Of a stretch of 64,000 bases of DNA, positions 8,039 to 16,328 are shown piece after piece. Source of the stretch: Sphingomonadales bacterium Ga0077559 (GTDB lineage Bacteria; Pseudomonadota; Alphaproteobacteria; Sphingomonadales; Sphingomonadaceae); contig LNFK01000075.1 in assembly GCA_001464315.1 (NCBI GenBank), positions 124,001 through 188,000 of the forward strand, in the 5' to 3' direction. Numbering within the stretch: the first letter of the stretch is position 1; the number at the start of each line of letters is the position of its first letter. The notes under the pieces were generated by a model. It worked only from the letters and a program-made list of their open reading frames with translations, ran no database searches and had not been told where the DNA came from. The position numbers and the translations under genes were made by a program.

Positions 8039-9562
8039 ATGAGCATATTAATCCCCATACTGGGTGACCAGTTGAGCCTCGGCCTATCGTCGCTCTCGGG
8101 GCAGCACCGAAATGACAGTGTAATCCTGATGGTGGAGGCGGACGAGGAAACGACCTACGTTCCGCATCATAAAGCCAAGCTTGCCTATATTCTGTCGGCC
8201 ATGCGGCATCATTCCGACGCCCTGCGTAAGGCGGGATGGCGGGTCGATTATGTGAAGCTCCACGATCCCGAAAATAGCGGTAGCTTTACCGGCGAATTGG
8301 CCCGTGCCATCGAACGCCATCATCCCGGCCTTATTCGCGTCACCGAAGCAGGCGAGTGGCGGGTAAAGGCGATGCTCGACAGCTGGAGCGACCGATTTGA
8401 CGTGCCCGTAGAAATCGTGCCGGACACCCGCTTTTTGGCTTCGCACGCCGAATTTGAAACATGGGCAGAGGGCCGCAAACAACTGCGTATGGAATTTTTC
8501 TATCGCGATATGCGCCGCAAGTCCGGACTGCTAATGGACGGCGACAAGCCCGTGGGCGGGCAATGGAATTTCGACAGCGAAAACCGCAAGCCAGCCAAAA
8601 ACGACCTATTGATCCCCAAGCCACTCCACTTCGCACCCGATGATATCACGCGCGAGGTCATCGATATGGTCGAAGCCCGCTTTGGCGATCATCTGGGCAG
8701 AACCGCCGTATTCGGATTTGCCGTGACCCGCGAAGATGCTTTGAAGCAGCAGGCCTATTTCTTAGACCACGCGTTGCCGCTGTTCGGCGATTATCAAGAT
8801 GCCATGCTCACCGGTGAGCCGTTTTTGTGGCACTCAATCCTTTCGCCATATATCAATTCAGGCCTGCTCGACCCGCTTGAACTGTGCCGCGAGGTCGAGG
8901 CGCGTTATGATGTCGGCAAGGTGCCGTTGAACGCCGCCGAAGGCTTTATCCGGCAGATTATCGGTTGGCGCGAATATGTTCGGGGGATCTACTGGTTTGC
9001 CGGACCTGATTATGTCGACCGCAACGAACTTGGCGCGACGCGGGATTTGCCGTCATTTTACTGGACGGGCAAAACCGACATGCACTGCATGCGCGAAGCC
9101 ATAGGCCAGACGCTTGAATATGCCTATGCCCATCATATCCAGCGATTGATGATCACGGGCAACTTCGCGCTGATCGCCGGTATCGATCCCAAACAGGTGC
9201 ATGAATGGTATCTGGCTGTCTATGCCGATGCCTATGAGTGGGTCGAGCTGCCCAACACATTGGGGATGAGCCAGTTCGGCGATGGCGGGATGCTGGCGTC
9301 CAAGCCGTATGCGTCGAGCGGGGCCTATATCAACCGCATGTCCAATTATTGCAGTTCATGCCGTTTTGACGTCAAACAGCGCACCGGACCAGACGCTTGC
9401 CCGTTCAACGCCCTCTATTGGGATTTCATTGCGCGTAACGAGGGCAAGCTTCGCGGCAACCCCAGAATGGCGATGCCGTACAAAAATTGGGAGCGGATGA
9501 GCGACTCGGATAAAAGCGCGCTGCGCACCAGTGCGGGGCAATTTCTGGAAAGACTTGGCTAG
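8039..9562 (+). CDS. FeS-type cryptochrome/(6-4) photolyase
   Basis: A 507-residue flavoprotein of the FeS-BCP family (prokaryotic (6-4) photolyases such as Agrobacterium PhrB). It repairs UV (6-4) lesions with light using FAD, probably a lumazine antenna and a 4Fe-4S cluster. The N-terminus ILGDQLSLGLSSL matches the antenna domain. The cluster ligands are visible: a Cys in TDMHCMREAIG, then CSSC-x12-C in NYCSSC...DACPFNALYWDF. The FAD-domain signature AYAHHIQRLMITGNFALIAG is present. Length and motifs fit a complete gene. It is followed by sseA with a short gap. Confidence 0.94.
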   Translation: MSILIPILGDQLSLGLSSLSGQHRNDSVILMVEADEETTYVPHHKAKLAYILSAMRHHSDALRKAGWRVDYVKLHDPENSGSFTGELARAIERHHPGLIRVTEAGEWRVKAMLDSWSDRFDVPVEIVPDTRFLASHAEFETWAEGRKQLRMEFFYRDMRRKSGLLMDGDKPVGGQWNFDSENRKPAKNDLLIPKPLHFAPDDITREVIDMVEARFGDHLGRTAVFGFAVTREDALKQQAYFLDHALPLFGDYQDAMLTGEPFLWHSILSPYINSGLLDPLELCREVEARYDVGKVPLNAAEGFIRQIIGWREYVRGIYWFAGPDYVDRNELGATRDLPSFYWTGKTDMHCMREAIGQTLEYAYAHHIQRLMITGNFALIAGIDPKQVHEWYLAVYADAYEWVELPNTLGMSQFGDGGMLASKPYASSGAYINRMSNYCSSCRFDVKQRTGPDACPFNALYWDFIARNEGKLRGNPRMAMPYKNWERMSDSDKSALRTSAGQFLERLG

Positions 9563-9628
9563 ATTGCAAAAGCGTCTTATCTTGCACTGCACAAGAATCA
9601 AAAAGTTGCGGGCAAGGACAATATTATC

Positions 9629-10471
9629 ATGGAAATTTTGGTAAGCACCGAATGGTTGGCTAAGGAAATCGGTGCGTCCGACCTGCGAGTGGTGGACGCC
9701 ACCTATTTCATGCCCGACGCCGGCCGTAATGCGGCGGCTGAATATGAAGGCGGTCATATTCCCACCGCCGTTTTCATGGATTTGGAAGAGCTGGCCGACG
9801 CCAATAGCAGCCTGCCGAACACCCTTCCTCCAGCAGAAAAATTCGCCAGCCGGATGCAGTCGCTCGGCCTAGGCGATGGCAGCCGGATTGTGGTTTATGA
9901 CGATAGCCCGTTCAAATCGGCGGCGCGTGCTTGGTGGATGCTGACCTTGTTTGGCGCGCATGACGTCGCGGTCCTCGACGGCGGTATCGCCAAATGGAAA
10001 GCCGAAGGCCGCGCGCTCGAAACCGGCAAGCCAACGCTCCGCCATCGTCATTTCACCGTCTGGAAAGACGACAAGGGCGTAAAGAATAAGGCCGACATGC
10101 TCGCCAATTTGCACAGCAAGGACTCAGTAGTCGTCGATGCCCGCGGTGCTGGCCGATTCACCGGCGAAGAAGCCGAACCGCGCCCCGAAATGGCGTCGGG
10201 CCATATTCCGGGCAGCCGTAACCTGCCTTATGGAAACCTGTACAACCCCGATGGCACATGGAAACGCGGCGATGAGCTTGTTGCCGCATTCCAAGATGCT
10301 GGCGTCGATCTCGACAAGCCGATGATCACTACGTGCGGATCTGGCATGACCGCAGCCGTGGTACTGTTCGGCGCGCGCCTTACCGGCAAGAGTGATGTCG
10401 CTCTATATGACGGTAGCTGGTCCGAATGGGGTCTCGACAAAGATACGCCGAAGGAAACGGGTGCGGCTTGA
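9629..10471 (+). CDS. sseA: 3-Mercaptopyruvate sulfurtransferase
   Basis: A 280-residue protein of two rhodanese domains. The second carries the active-site loop CGSGMTAA, whose Gly-Ser-Gly-Met arrangement is typical of mercaptopyruvate sulfurtransferases and not thiosulfate rhodaneses. It transfers sulfur from 3-mercaptopyruvate to acceptors. In the first domain, conserved GHIPTAVFMDLE and VVYDDSPFKSAARAWWM are seen. Its stop overlaps the metC start (TTGA), so the two genes appear coupled, which makes sense in cysteine/methionine sulfur metabolism. Confidence 0.93.
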   Translation: MEILVSTEWLAKEIGASDLRVVDATYFMPDAGRNAAAEYEGGHIPTAVFMDLEELADANSSLPNTLPPAEKFASRMQSLGLGDGSRIVVYDDSPFKSAARAWWMLTLFGAHDVAVLDGGIAKWKAEGRALETGKPTLRHRHFTVWKDDKGVKNKADMLANLHSKDSVVVDARGAGRFTGEEAEPRPEMASGHIPGSRNLPYGNLYNPDGTWKRGDELVAAFQDAGVDLDKPMITTCGSGMTAAVVLFGARLTGKSDVALYDGSWSEWGLDKDTPKETGAA

Positions 10472-11652
10472 ATTCCGACAAGCCACGCCGACCCGCGACC
10501 CAAATCGTCACCGGTGGGCGTGACAAAAAACTGACGGGGCCCGTGGTCAACGTACCCGTCTGGCGCGCAAGCACGCATTTATACGATGATGTTGGGGCAC
10601 TCGAAGCGGGCAAGACCAGCAGCGAGGACAACCGCTTCTTCTATGGCCGTAGGGGCTCGCCAACGCAGTGGTCGCTGGCCGATGCGCTGACCGGGATGGA
10701 GCCGGGCGCACATGGGACGATGCTCTATCCCTCCGGCGTGGCGGCGATTTCATGTGCTTTGCTTTCGGTGCTGAAGCCCGGCGATGTGCTGCTGATGACC
10801 GACAATGCGTATGACCCGAGTCGGTCCTTTGCAGACGGCTTTCTGAAGCGCTTCGGCGTCGAGACGCGGTATTTCGATCCGATGACCGCCGATAGCGCTG
10901 GCCTGTTTTGCGACAGAACCAAGGCTATATTGCTTGAAAATCCGGGCAGTCTGACTTTCGAGGTTCAGGACGTCCCGGCCATTTGCGCCGAGGCCAAAAA
11001 GCGCGGCGTTGTAACTTTGCTCGACAATACCTGGGCCACTCCATTCTTCTACACTGCGCTCGAAAAGGGCGTCGACATGACCATTCTTGCCGCGACTAAA
11101 TATATTGTCGGACATAGCGACGTGATGTTGGGCAGCGTCACCACGCACAAAGGGCTCTGGGCCAAGCTTCGCCAGACTGCGCATCAATTGGGGCAGGTGG
11201 TGTCGCCCGACGATGCCTATCTCGCCAGTAGGGGTTTGCGGACTCTAGCGGTGCGAATGAAGGCGCATGAGGCATCGGCGCTGAAAATAGCGCATTGGCT
11301 GGCTGACCGGTCCGGGGTTGAGGCAGTCTATCACCCTGCCCTTGCCAGTTGCCCCGGCCACGAAATCTGGAAGCGCGACTTCACCGGTTCGTCAGGACTG
11401 TTCTCTTTCGTGCTTAACGGTAGCAAAGCCAAAGCTGCGGCGTTTGTCGATGCGCTTGACCTGTTCGGCATCGGCTATAGCTGGGGTGGATTCGAGAGCC
11501 TGGCGCTGCCGGTGCATCCGGAAAAATACCGGTCAGCCGTCCTTTGGAACACCGAGCATAGCGTGATCCGCCTGCAAATCGGTCTGGAGGATGCCGATGA
11601 CCTTATCGCCGACATCGATTCAGCGCTAAAAAGCGCCTCCAATATCGCCTGA
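10468..11652 (+). CDS. metC: Cystathionine beta-lyase
   Basis: A PLP enzyme of the Cys/Met metabolism family, 394 residues. It cleaves cystathionine to homocysteine, pyruvate and ammonia. Landmarks are YGRRGSPTQWSLADALTGME near residue 50, the aspartate-bearing TLLDNTWATPFF and the PLP-lysine segment AATKYIVGHSDVMLGS. I chose the TTG at 10468, which overlaps the sseA stop, because family members begin about ten residues before RRPATQIVTGGRDKKLTGP. It also has AAGGAAACGG upstream. An in-frame ATG at 10426 inside sseA is the alternative. A related activity (cystathionine gamma-lyase) cannot be excluded, but the sequence is closest to MetC. Confidence 0.92.
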   Translation: MNSDKPRRPATQIVTGGRDKKLTGPVVNVPVWRASTHLYDDVGALEAGKTSSEDNRFFYGRRGSPTQWSLADALTGMEPGAHGTMLYPSGVAAISCALLSVLKPGDVLLMTDNAYDPSRSFADGFLKRFGVETRYFDPMTADSAGLFCDRTKAILLENPGSLTFEVQDVPAICAEAKKRGVVTLLDNTWATPFFYTALEKGVDMTILAATKYIVGHSDVMLGSVTTHKGLWAKLRQTAHQLGQVVSPDDAYLASRGLRTLAVRMKAHEASALKIAHWLADRSGVEAVYHPALASCPGHEIWKRDFTGSSGLFSFVLNGSKAKAAAFVDALDLFGIGYSWGGFESLALPVHPEKYRSAVLWNTEHSVIRLQIGLEDADDLIADIDSALKSASNIA

Positions 11653-11672
11653 ATAAGCACACCAAAATAGAA

Positions 11673-11695
11673 CTTGAAGTTGACCCAGCGTCAAG
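11673..11695 (+). promoter_or_regulatory. Candidate MerR-type operator/promoter
   Basis: Between metC and the MerR gene, CTTGAAGTTGACCCAGC is followed by GTCAAG. It contains the inverted repeats TTGAC-N5-GTCAA and, further out, CTTGA/TCAAG. MerR-family regulators bind dyads of this kind between the promoter elements of their own operon. It ends 15 bases before the start codon, just before AAGGGG. Confidence 0.45.
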
Positions 11696-11710
11696 CGGCA
11701 TAAGGGGCGC

Positions 11711-12535
11711 ATGGAAGATTCGCTGCCTATCGATGAAGTGGTCCGCCGTACCGGCCTGACCAGCCGCGCTTTGCGCTTTTATGAAGCGAAGGGTCTGGTT
11801 GCGCCTTTGCGAACGGCTTCGGGGCGGCGTGTATTCGGTAAAAACGAGCTGGCGCGACTGCATCATATCGTCGTGCTGAAATCGGCGGGGCTGAGCCTTA
11901 GCCAAATGGGGCAGCTTTTTGCGGGGCGCGCGATCGACCTGTCGGCAATGTTGGCGGCACAGCTTAAAATGCTCGACGATGAAGCCGCTCAAGTCGAAAG
12001 CGCCCGCCGCATCATCCGCTTTGCAATGTCACGCCTCGACCGCGGCGAACCGGTCGATGCCGAGACATTTTGTTCGCTCATCGAATCAGGAGACAGAATG
12101 ATGAATCAGGAACCCAAGCAATGGCAAGCGGTCACCGACCGCTATTTTTCACCCACCGAGAAAGCTGCGTGGGCCGAGGCATGGGACAAAGTGGACAAAG
12201 GTTTCGACGCCGATGCTTATAGCGCAAAATGGAAGGCACTGGGCGACCGGATCAAGGCCGCGATGCCGATCGAACCCGACAGCGATAAGGCGCAAACCTT
12301 CGTCGTTGAATGGTTCGAGCTTTTAAAGCCCTTTTCCGCGGTCAGCACGGCTGAAATGTGGCAGAAGAGCATGGAAATGTACGATAATATGGATGCTTGG
12401 GCGGGACAAGGCGAGGGCATGGCCGACCCCGGCTTTGATAAATCGGTCTGGGATTTCATGAAATTGGCAACCACCTCGCGGATCACGCAGGGCGGCGCTT
12501 TGCCTGTTTTGGGATTGGCACAACAGGGGGAATGA
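11711..12535 (+). CDS. MerR-family regulator with TipAS-like ligand-binding domain
   Basis: A 274-residue regulator. Residues ~8-75 are a MerR winged helix (VVRRTGLTSRALRFYEAKGL and the LARLHHIVVLKSAGLSL stretch), followed by a coiled coil. A C-terminal helical domain of ~140 residues begins at KQWQAVTDRYFSPTEKAAW. That domain resembles TipAS, the antibiotic-recognition domain that binds hydrophobic or thiopeptide ligands. An AAGGGG ribosome-binding site precedes the ATG. Its stop is one base from the start of an SMR efflux pump, so it probably controls that pump in response to a toxic ligand. The inducer is unknown. Confidence 0.9.
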   Translation: MEDSLPIDEVVRRTGLTSRALRFYEAKGLVAPLRTASGRRVFGKNELARLHHIVVLKSAGLSLSQMGQLFAGRAIDLSAMLAAQLKMLDDEAAQVESARRIIRFAMSRLDRGEPVDAETFCSLIESGDRMMNQEPKQWQAVTDRYFSPTEKAAWAEAWDKVDKGFDADAYSAKWKALGDRIKAAMPIEPDSDKAQTFVVEWFELLKPFSAVSTAEMWQKSMEMYDNMDAWAGQGEGMADPGFDKSVWDFMKLATTSRITQGGALPVLGLAQQGE

Positions 12536-12536
12536 C

Positions 12537-12899
12537 ATGAACGCATGGATATATCTGGCGATCGCCATCGTCTTCGAAATCGCTGGAACCAGCCTGCTCA
12601 AAGCATCGAACGGTTTCAGCCGGATGGGTTTGGGGATAGCGTCAATGGCCTGTTACTGGGTGTGCTTCGGTTTTCTGGCGGTGGCGATGAAGAGCATTCC
12701 GGTGGGCGTCGCTTATGCCATCTGGTCGGGAGTTGGCATCATCGCGATTGCGGTCATCGGCTGGTTAGTGTTTCGCCAAAGCCTCAATCCCATTCAAATC
12801 GGTTTCATCGCGCTGATTTGCGTTGGAGCAATCGGGCTCAACCTGACCACAAACGCGTATTCTATTGCGCCTATCGAGAAGCAAAAAACCTTGTCTTGA
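12537..12899 (+). CDS. SMR-family small multidrug efflux protein (EmrE/QacE-like)
   Basis: A 120-residue protein with four membrane helices, the size of the small multidrug resistance family. The proton- and drug-binding glutamate is E14 in AIVFEIAGTSLLK. Other landmarks are VGVAYAIWSGVGI in helix 3 and the GFIALICVGAIGLNL helix 4. It would export cationic lipophilic compounds in exchange for protons as a dimer in the inner membrane. CAGGGGGAA lies before the ATG, one base after the MerR/TipAS stop, so they form an operon. Members of the family also include guanidinium exporters; the sequence looks more EmrE-like. Confidence 0.92.
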   Translation: MNAWIYLAIAIVFEIAGTSLLKASNGFSRMGLGIASMACYWVCFGFLAVAMKSIPVGVAYAIWSGVGIIAIAVIGWLVFRQSLNPIQIGFIALICVGAIGLNLTTNAYSIAPIEKQKTLS

Positions 12900-12909
12900 G
12901 GCGAAGCTG

Positions 12910-13401
12910 TTATCGCCCGGTGTTGAGCTTTGCCGAAACCGCTTCCTGCGCCAACGCGTTCGCATCCGCTATCCACATATCGAGAATCAGACGGAGCGTT
13001 GAGCGGGGAACGCCTTCGATCACATGCGCTGCGCTGAAAAACAGGTCGTTATCCGCGTCTGTATCAACTTTGATGATGTCAAACGCGTCGTTCATCCGGT
13101 TGAGCCAGTCGGTGGGCGGGTTTGGAACGTCGCTGTAAGAGGATGACATATAGATATATTTGCAGTTCGCGCCGCCCGTGCATCCCCCAAAGGTTATCCG
13201 CGTGGGTTGATCACCAAGCGTGACGTTGAACGCCGGGTTTTTAGTATCCTTTACGAGCTCGCCGGGTTGATAGCCCATATCGCGCAAAACCTCCGCCAAG
13301 GCCGCCGGATTTGCGATACTCACAGGTTTATCAGACGGTGCCGCCCAAGCTGGACTGACCATAATCGCCGAGAACAATATGCACTTTAATCCGGTTCGCA
13401 T
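12910..13401 (-). CDS. Secreted YbjN-domain protein
   Basis: A 163-residue exported protein: signal peptide MRTGLKCILFSAIMVSPAWA, then a YbjN-type (type III secretion chaperone-like) domain with LAEVLRDMGYQPGELVKDT and WLNRMNDAFDIIKVDTDADND. The start at 13401 is preferred over an in-frame ATG eight codons upstream. It gives a clean signal peptide and has GGGAGGGCGGAG just before it. YbjN proteins are widespread in alphaproteobacteria with unknown molecular function. It reads toward the SMR gene with a short gap. Confidence 0.8.
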   Translation of the reverse strand: MRTGLKCILFSAIMVSPAWAAPSDKPVSIANPAALAEVLRDMGYQPGELVKDTKNPAFNVTLGDQPTRITFGGCTGGANCKYIYMSSSYSDVPNPPTDWLNRMNDAFDIIKVDTDADNDLFFSAAHVIEGVPRSTLRLILDMWIADANALAQEAVSAKLNTGR

Positions 13402-13437
13402 GCTCCGCCCTCCCGTTGCTTGCATTGCGCTTTTTCC

Positions 13438-14307
13438 TTACCGCGTGGGCACCGGTATTTCACCCGAATAATCGTAAAAGCCGCGTTTTACCTTGCGGCC
13501 AAACCAGCCTGCCTCGACATATTTCTGCAAAATAGGGGCGGGGCGGAATTTGGGGTCGCCCGTCGACGTGAGCAGCACATTGGTGATTTCGAGGCAGGTA
13601 TCGAGTCCGATAAAATCGGCCAAGGTTAGCGGTCCCATCGGGTGGTTCAGCCCCAATTGGCATGCGGTGTCGATATCCCGAATGGACGCGACGCCTTCGC
13701 CGAGCGCAAAACAGGCCTCGTTGATCATCGGCATCAGCACGCGGTTGACGATGAAGCCTGGAGCATCGTTGGCATATACCATCTGCTTCCCCAACGCCGC
13801 GCCATAGGTTTCGATAACTTTCACCGTCCCATCCGAAGTGGCAAGCCCGCGAATGACTTCGATCAGGCCCATGACGGGGACCGGATTGAAAAAATGCACG
13901 CCGATAAAGCGCGTCGGGTCGGGCGACGCCTGCGACAGCCGGGTAATCGGGATCGACGATGTGTTGGAAGCCAGCACTGCCTGATGCCCTAAAATTTTAC
14001 CCACGCTTTCGAAAATCTTGCGCTTGATTTCCTCACGCTCGGTCGCCGCTTCGATGATGAGGCCTGCATCGGCCATAGGTTCGTAATTCGCGACCGGTTC
14101 GATCCGCGACAGCAAGGTATCGGCCTCGTTTCGGCTCATTTTCTCTTTCGCGACCAGCCGGTCAAGCGCCTTGGAAATACCAGCCTTGCCAGCCTCAGCC
14201 TTCTCAAGATCAAGGTCGGAGAGATAGACATGATAGCCCGCAGCAGCGCTGACTTGCGCGATGCCTGCGCCCATTTGACCCGCACCGATAACGCCGACTG
14301 ACCGCAT
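13438..14307 (-). CDS. hbd: 3-Hydroxybutyryl-CoA dehydrogenase
   Basis: A 289-residue NAD(P)-dependent dehydrogenase. It interconverts acetoacetyl-CoA and 3-hydroxybutyryl-CoA in butanoate or PHB metabolism. The Rossmann motif GVIGAGQMGAGIAQV is at residue 5. The catalytic HFFNPVPVMGLIEVI (His of the His-Glu pair) is near 140, and GFIVNRVLMPMINEA and NHPMGPLTLADFIGLD are in the C-terminal domain. The length matches stand-alone enzymes, not the FadB fusion. It is monocistronic. Confidence 0.93.
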   Translation of the reverse strand: MRSVGVIGAGQMGAGIAQVSAAAGYHVYLSDLDLEKAEAGKAGISKALDRLVAKEKMSRNEADTLLSRIEPVANYEPMADAGLIIEAATEREEIKRKIFESVGKILGHQAVLASNTSSIPITRLSQASPDPTRFIGVHFFNPVPVMGLIEVIRGLATSDGTVKVIETYGAALGKQMVYANDAPGFIVNRVLMPMINEACFALGEGVASIRDIDTACQLGLNHPMGPLTLADFIGLDTCLEITNVLLTSTGDPKFRPAPILQKYVEAGWFGRKVKRGFYDYSGEIPVPTR

Positions 14308-14377
14308 GATAAACTCCGTTAACTTGGCAACGATTGCCCCCTAGCGAACGGCTGCCAAAAGCGCTAGCCTCACTGCT

Positions 14378-15433
14378 ATGCGCAGGGGATATATAGCACT
14401 AGCACTGATGTGCGCGACGGCAAATGCGGTGGCGGCACCAAGCGTCACCCCGTCCAAAGTTATGACATATAAAGACTGGGCGGTTGGTTGCGACAACGGT
14501 CTTTCCTGCCAGGCGGTCGCCTTGATGCCCGAGGGACTTCCGGAAGGCTCGCTAACCATTGTGGCAGTACGCGCCGAGGGCGTGAACGGGGCGTTCAAAA
14601 TCGATATGTCAGGCGTGCCGACTAAGTCTGACAGGTTCCGCGTTTTGATCGATGGCAAGGTTGTCCACACAGGCACAACGCGGGTAAGTAGCGAGACATT
14701 CAAAGTTACTGGTGCCGATGCAATGAAGCTGGCACGGGCCATGGTCAAAGGCAAAAAGCTTCGGCTGATCGACGGGGCGGGATCCGTATTGGGCAATGCA
14801 TCGCTTTTCGGGTCGGCGGCAGCCTTCCGTTTCGCCGATGCAACGCAGGGACGTACCGGATCGCGCGGGGCGATCGTCGCCGTGGGTCCCAAAATGGCCA
14901 CCGCAAAGAAAGCCGCATTGCCGGTCATCAACCTTAAAAGGATCAAGCCATCAACAATGTTGCCGGACGCGGGCGCTTTGGTTGCGTTGTCCGAATCCAG
15001 CCCCTGTGCAGCCGAACGGTTTGGTCCTACCGAGGATTCGGCCTACAGCTTGGGTTCTGGCACCAACGGCCCACAGGTTTTGGTTCTGCTCAACTGCGGA
15101 AGCGGCGCGTATAATTTCTCGTCGGGCATTTACACCGGACAACGCGACGCGAAGGGCAAATGGAATTTCGAGCCAGCCAAATTCGATTATGGTGCAGCGG
15201 GTTTCTCGGCAGACAGCAAAATCCCGCTTCTGGTCAACGCCGACTGGGATGCGGACAATCAGACAATCAGCAGTTACTCCAAAGGACGTGGAATTGGCGA
15301 TTGCGGCGCTTCCGAAACTTTTGTCTGGGACGGCAATATGTTTCGCCTGACCAGCGCAACGGTCATGGAAGAATGCCGCGGCTCGCTCGACTGGATACCC
15401 ATATGGCGGTCCGAGGTCAGGCTAATCGATTAA
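14378..15433 (+). CDS. DUF1176 secreted protein
   Basis: A 351-residue protein with an N-terminal signal (ALALMCATANAVAA). DUF1176-type features include YKDWAVGCDNGLSCQAVAL at the start of the mature part, with a conserved Cys pair, and repeated two-Cys units further on (SSPCAAERFG, LLNCGSGAYNF, GIGDCGASETFVWDG, EECRG). The family is periplasmic and uncharacterised. It ends head-on with the nucleotidyltransferase gene; the stop codons overlap in TTAA. No operon partner. Confidence 0.85.
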   Translation: MRRGYIALALMCATANAVAAPSVTPSKVMTYKDWAVGCDNGLSCQAVALMPEGLPEGSLTIVAVRAEGVNGAFKIDMSGVPTKSDRFRVLIDGKVVHTGTTRVSSETFKVTGADAMKLARAMVKGKKLRLIDGAGSVLGNASLFGSAAAFRFADATQGRTGSRGAIVAVGPKMATAKKAALPVINLKRIKPSTMLPDAGALVALSESSPCAAERFGPTEDSAYSLGSGTNGPQVLVLLNCGSGAYNFSSGIYTGQRDAKGKWNFEPAKFDYGAAGFSADSKIPLLVNADWDADNQTISSYSKGRGIGDCGASETFVWDGNMFRLTSATVMEECRGSLDWIPIWRSEVRLID

Positions 15434-16230
15434 AGTTTGCGCTTTTTCAGCAAGATTTCCGCAATCGCATAAGTGCGCGGGTTGTCGACATCGACGGCAT
15501 AGGCACCATCTTGCTCCATATAGGGCAATACGCGTACGCCAAAACGCCGTGACATCGCGCGAAACGCACTGTCGAGTTTGAACCACCCCATGCGGAAGCG
15601 GACGAGATTGTGGATGCCAAAAGCCTTCGCGATCCGGCCTTTGGTCTTGATGAACTGACCGCCCTGACGGAAAGCTTCGGCAGCCTTCAGCGCGTTTGCA
15701 TTACGCAGCCAGAACAGGTTGCAGTTCGAAATCGCGGCGTCGGAAAATTCGTAGAAGCGGCGCTGGCCTTCGGGATGCGCCGCCAGAATGGCTTCGCGGG
15801 TCGACAGCACGATAACCGCATCACCTTCGCCCGCCATCGCGTGCACGTGGAAGTCGCGCATCAATTCGGGTGTAACGAGTACATTGTCCGCAGTGGTAAT
15901 AACCAGCGGCCATGCTGCGTCTCCTGCCTGAGCGGCCGCATATTCCACGCTTTCAACAATGCCCGTTTGCGCCTGACAAATCATCAACCGGCCACTGGCT
16001 TGAAGTTCGACCACGCCGGGTAAATCAGCAATCACCGCCGGATCGTGGATCGAGATCAGCACTTTTGCGCCAGGAAAGGCCGGAATTGCGGCTTCCAATA
16101 CCCACTGCAGCAACGCTTTGCCGCAAATCGGCACGCGGCATTTATGGGTGACACCTGCGTCGGCAGCCATCGGGTCAAGCTTGCCATCGCGTTTGCCCGC
16201 GAGGATGAGGAGTGTCGGTTGTGTCGTCAT
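15430..16230 (-). CDS. MobA-like NTP transferase
   Basis: A 266-residue protein with an NTP-transferase Rossmann-like fold: LILAGKRDGKLDPMAADAGV at the N-terminus (glycine-rich nucleotide loop), KALLQWVLEAA, and TTADNVLVTPELM (the metal-binding aspartate region). It should transfer a nucleoside monophosphate to a phosphorylated substrate. The substrate is not evident; members include sugar-1-phosphate and molybdopterin enzymes. It is divergent from hom. Confidence 0.75.
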   Translation of the reverse strand: MTTQPTLLILAGKRDGKLDPMAADAGVTHKCRVPICGKALLQWVLEAAIPAFPGAKVLISIHDPAVIADLPGVVELQASGRLMICQAQTGIVESVEYAAAQAGDAAWPLVITTADNVLVTPELMRDFHVHAMAGEGDAVIVLSTREAILAAHPEGQRRFYEFSDAAISNCNLFWLRNANALKAAEAFRQGGQFIKTKGRIAKAFGIHNLVRFRMGWFKLDSAFRAMSRRFGVRVLPYMEQDGAYAVDVDNPRTYAIAEILLKKRKL

Positions 16231-16328
16231 GAGCGCGGCTATAGGCGGGCAAGCTTAGGCTGGCAATTGATTGCAAAGCCGCCTAAGCGCGGCGGCAATG
16301 CTCATCCTTTAGCAGAAAGTCTCTGTCT

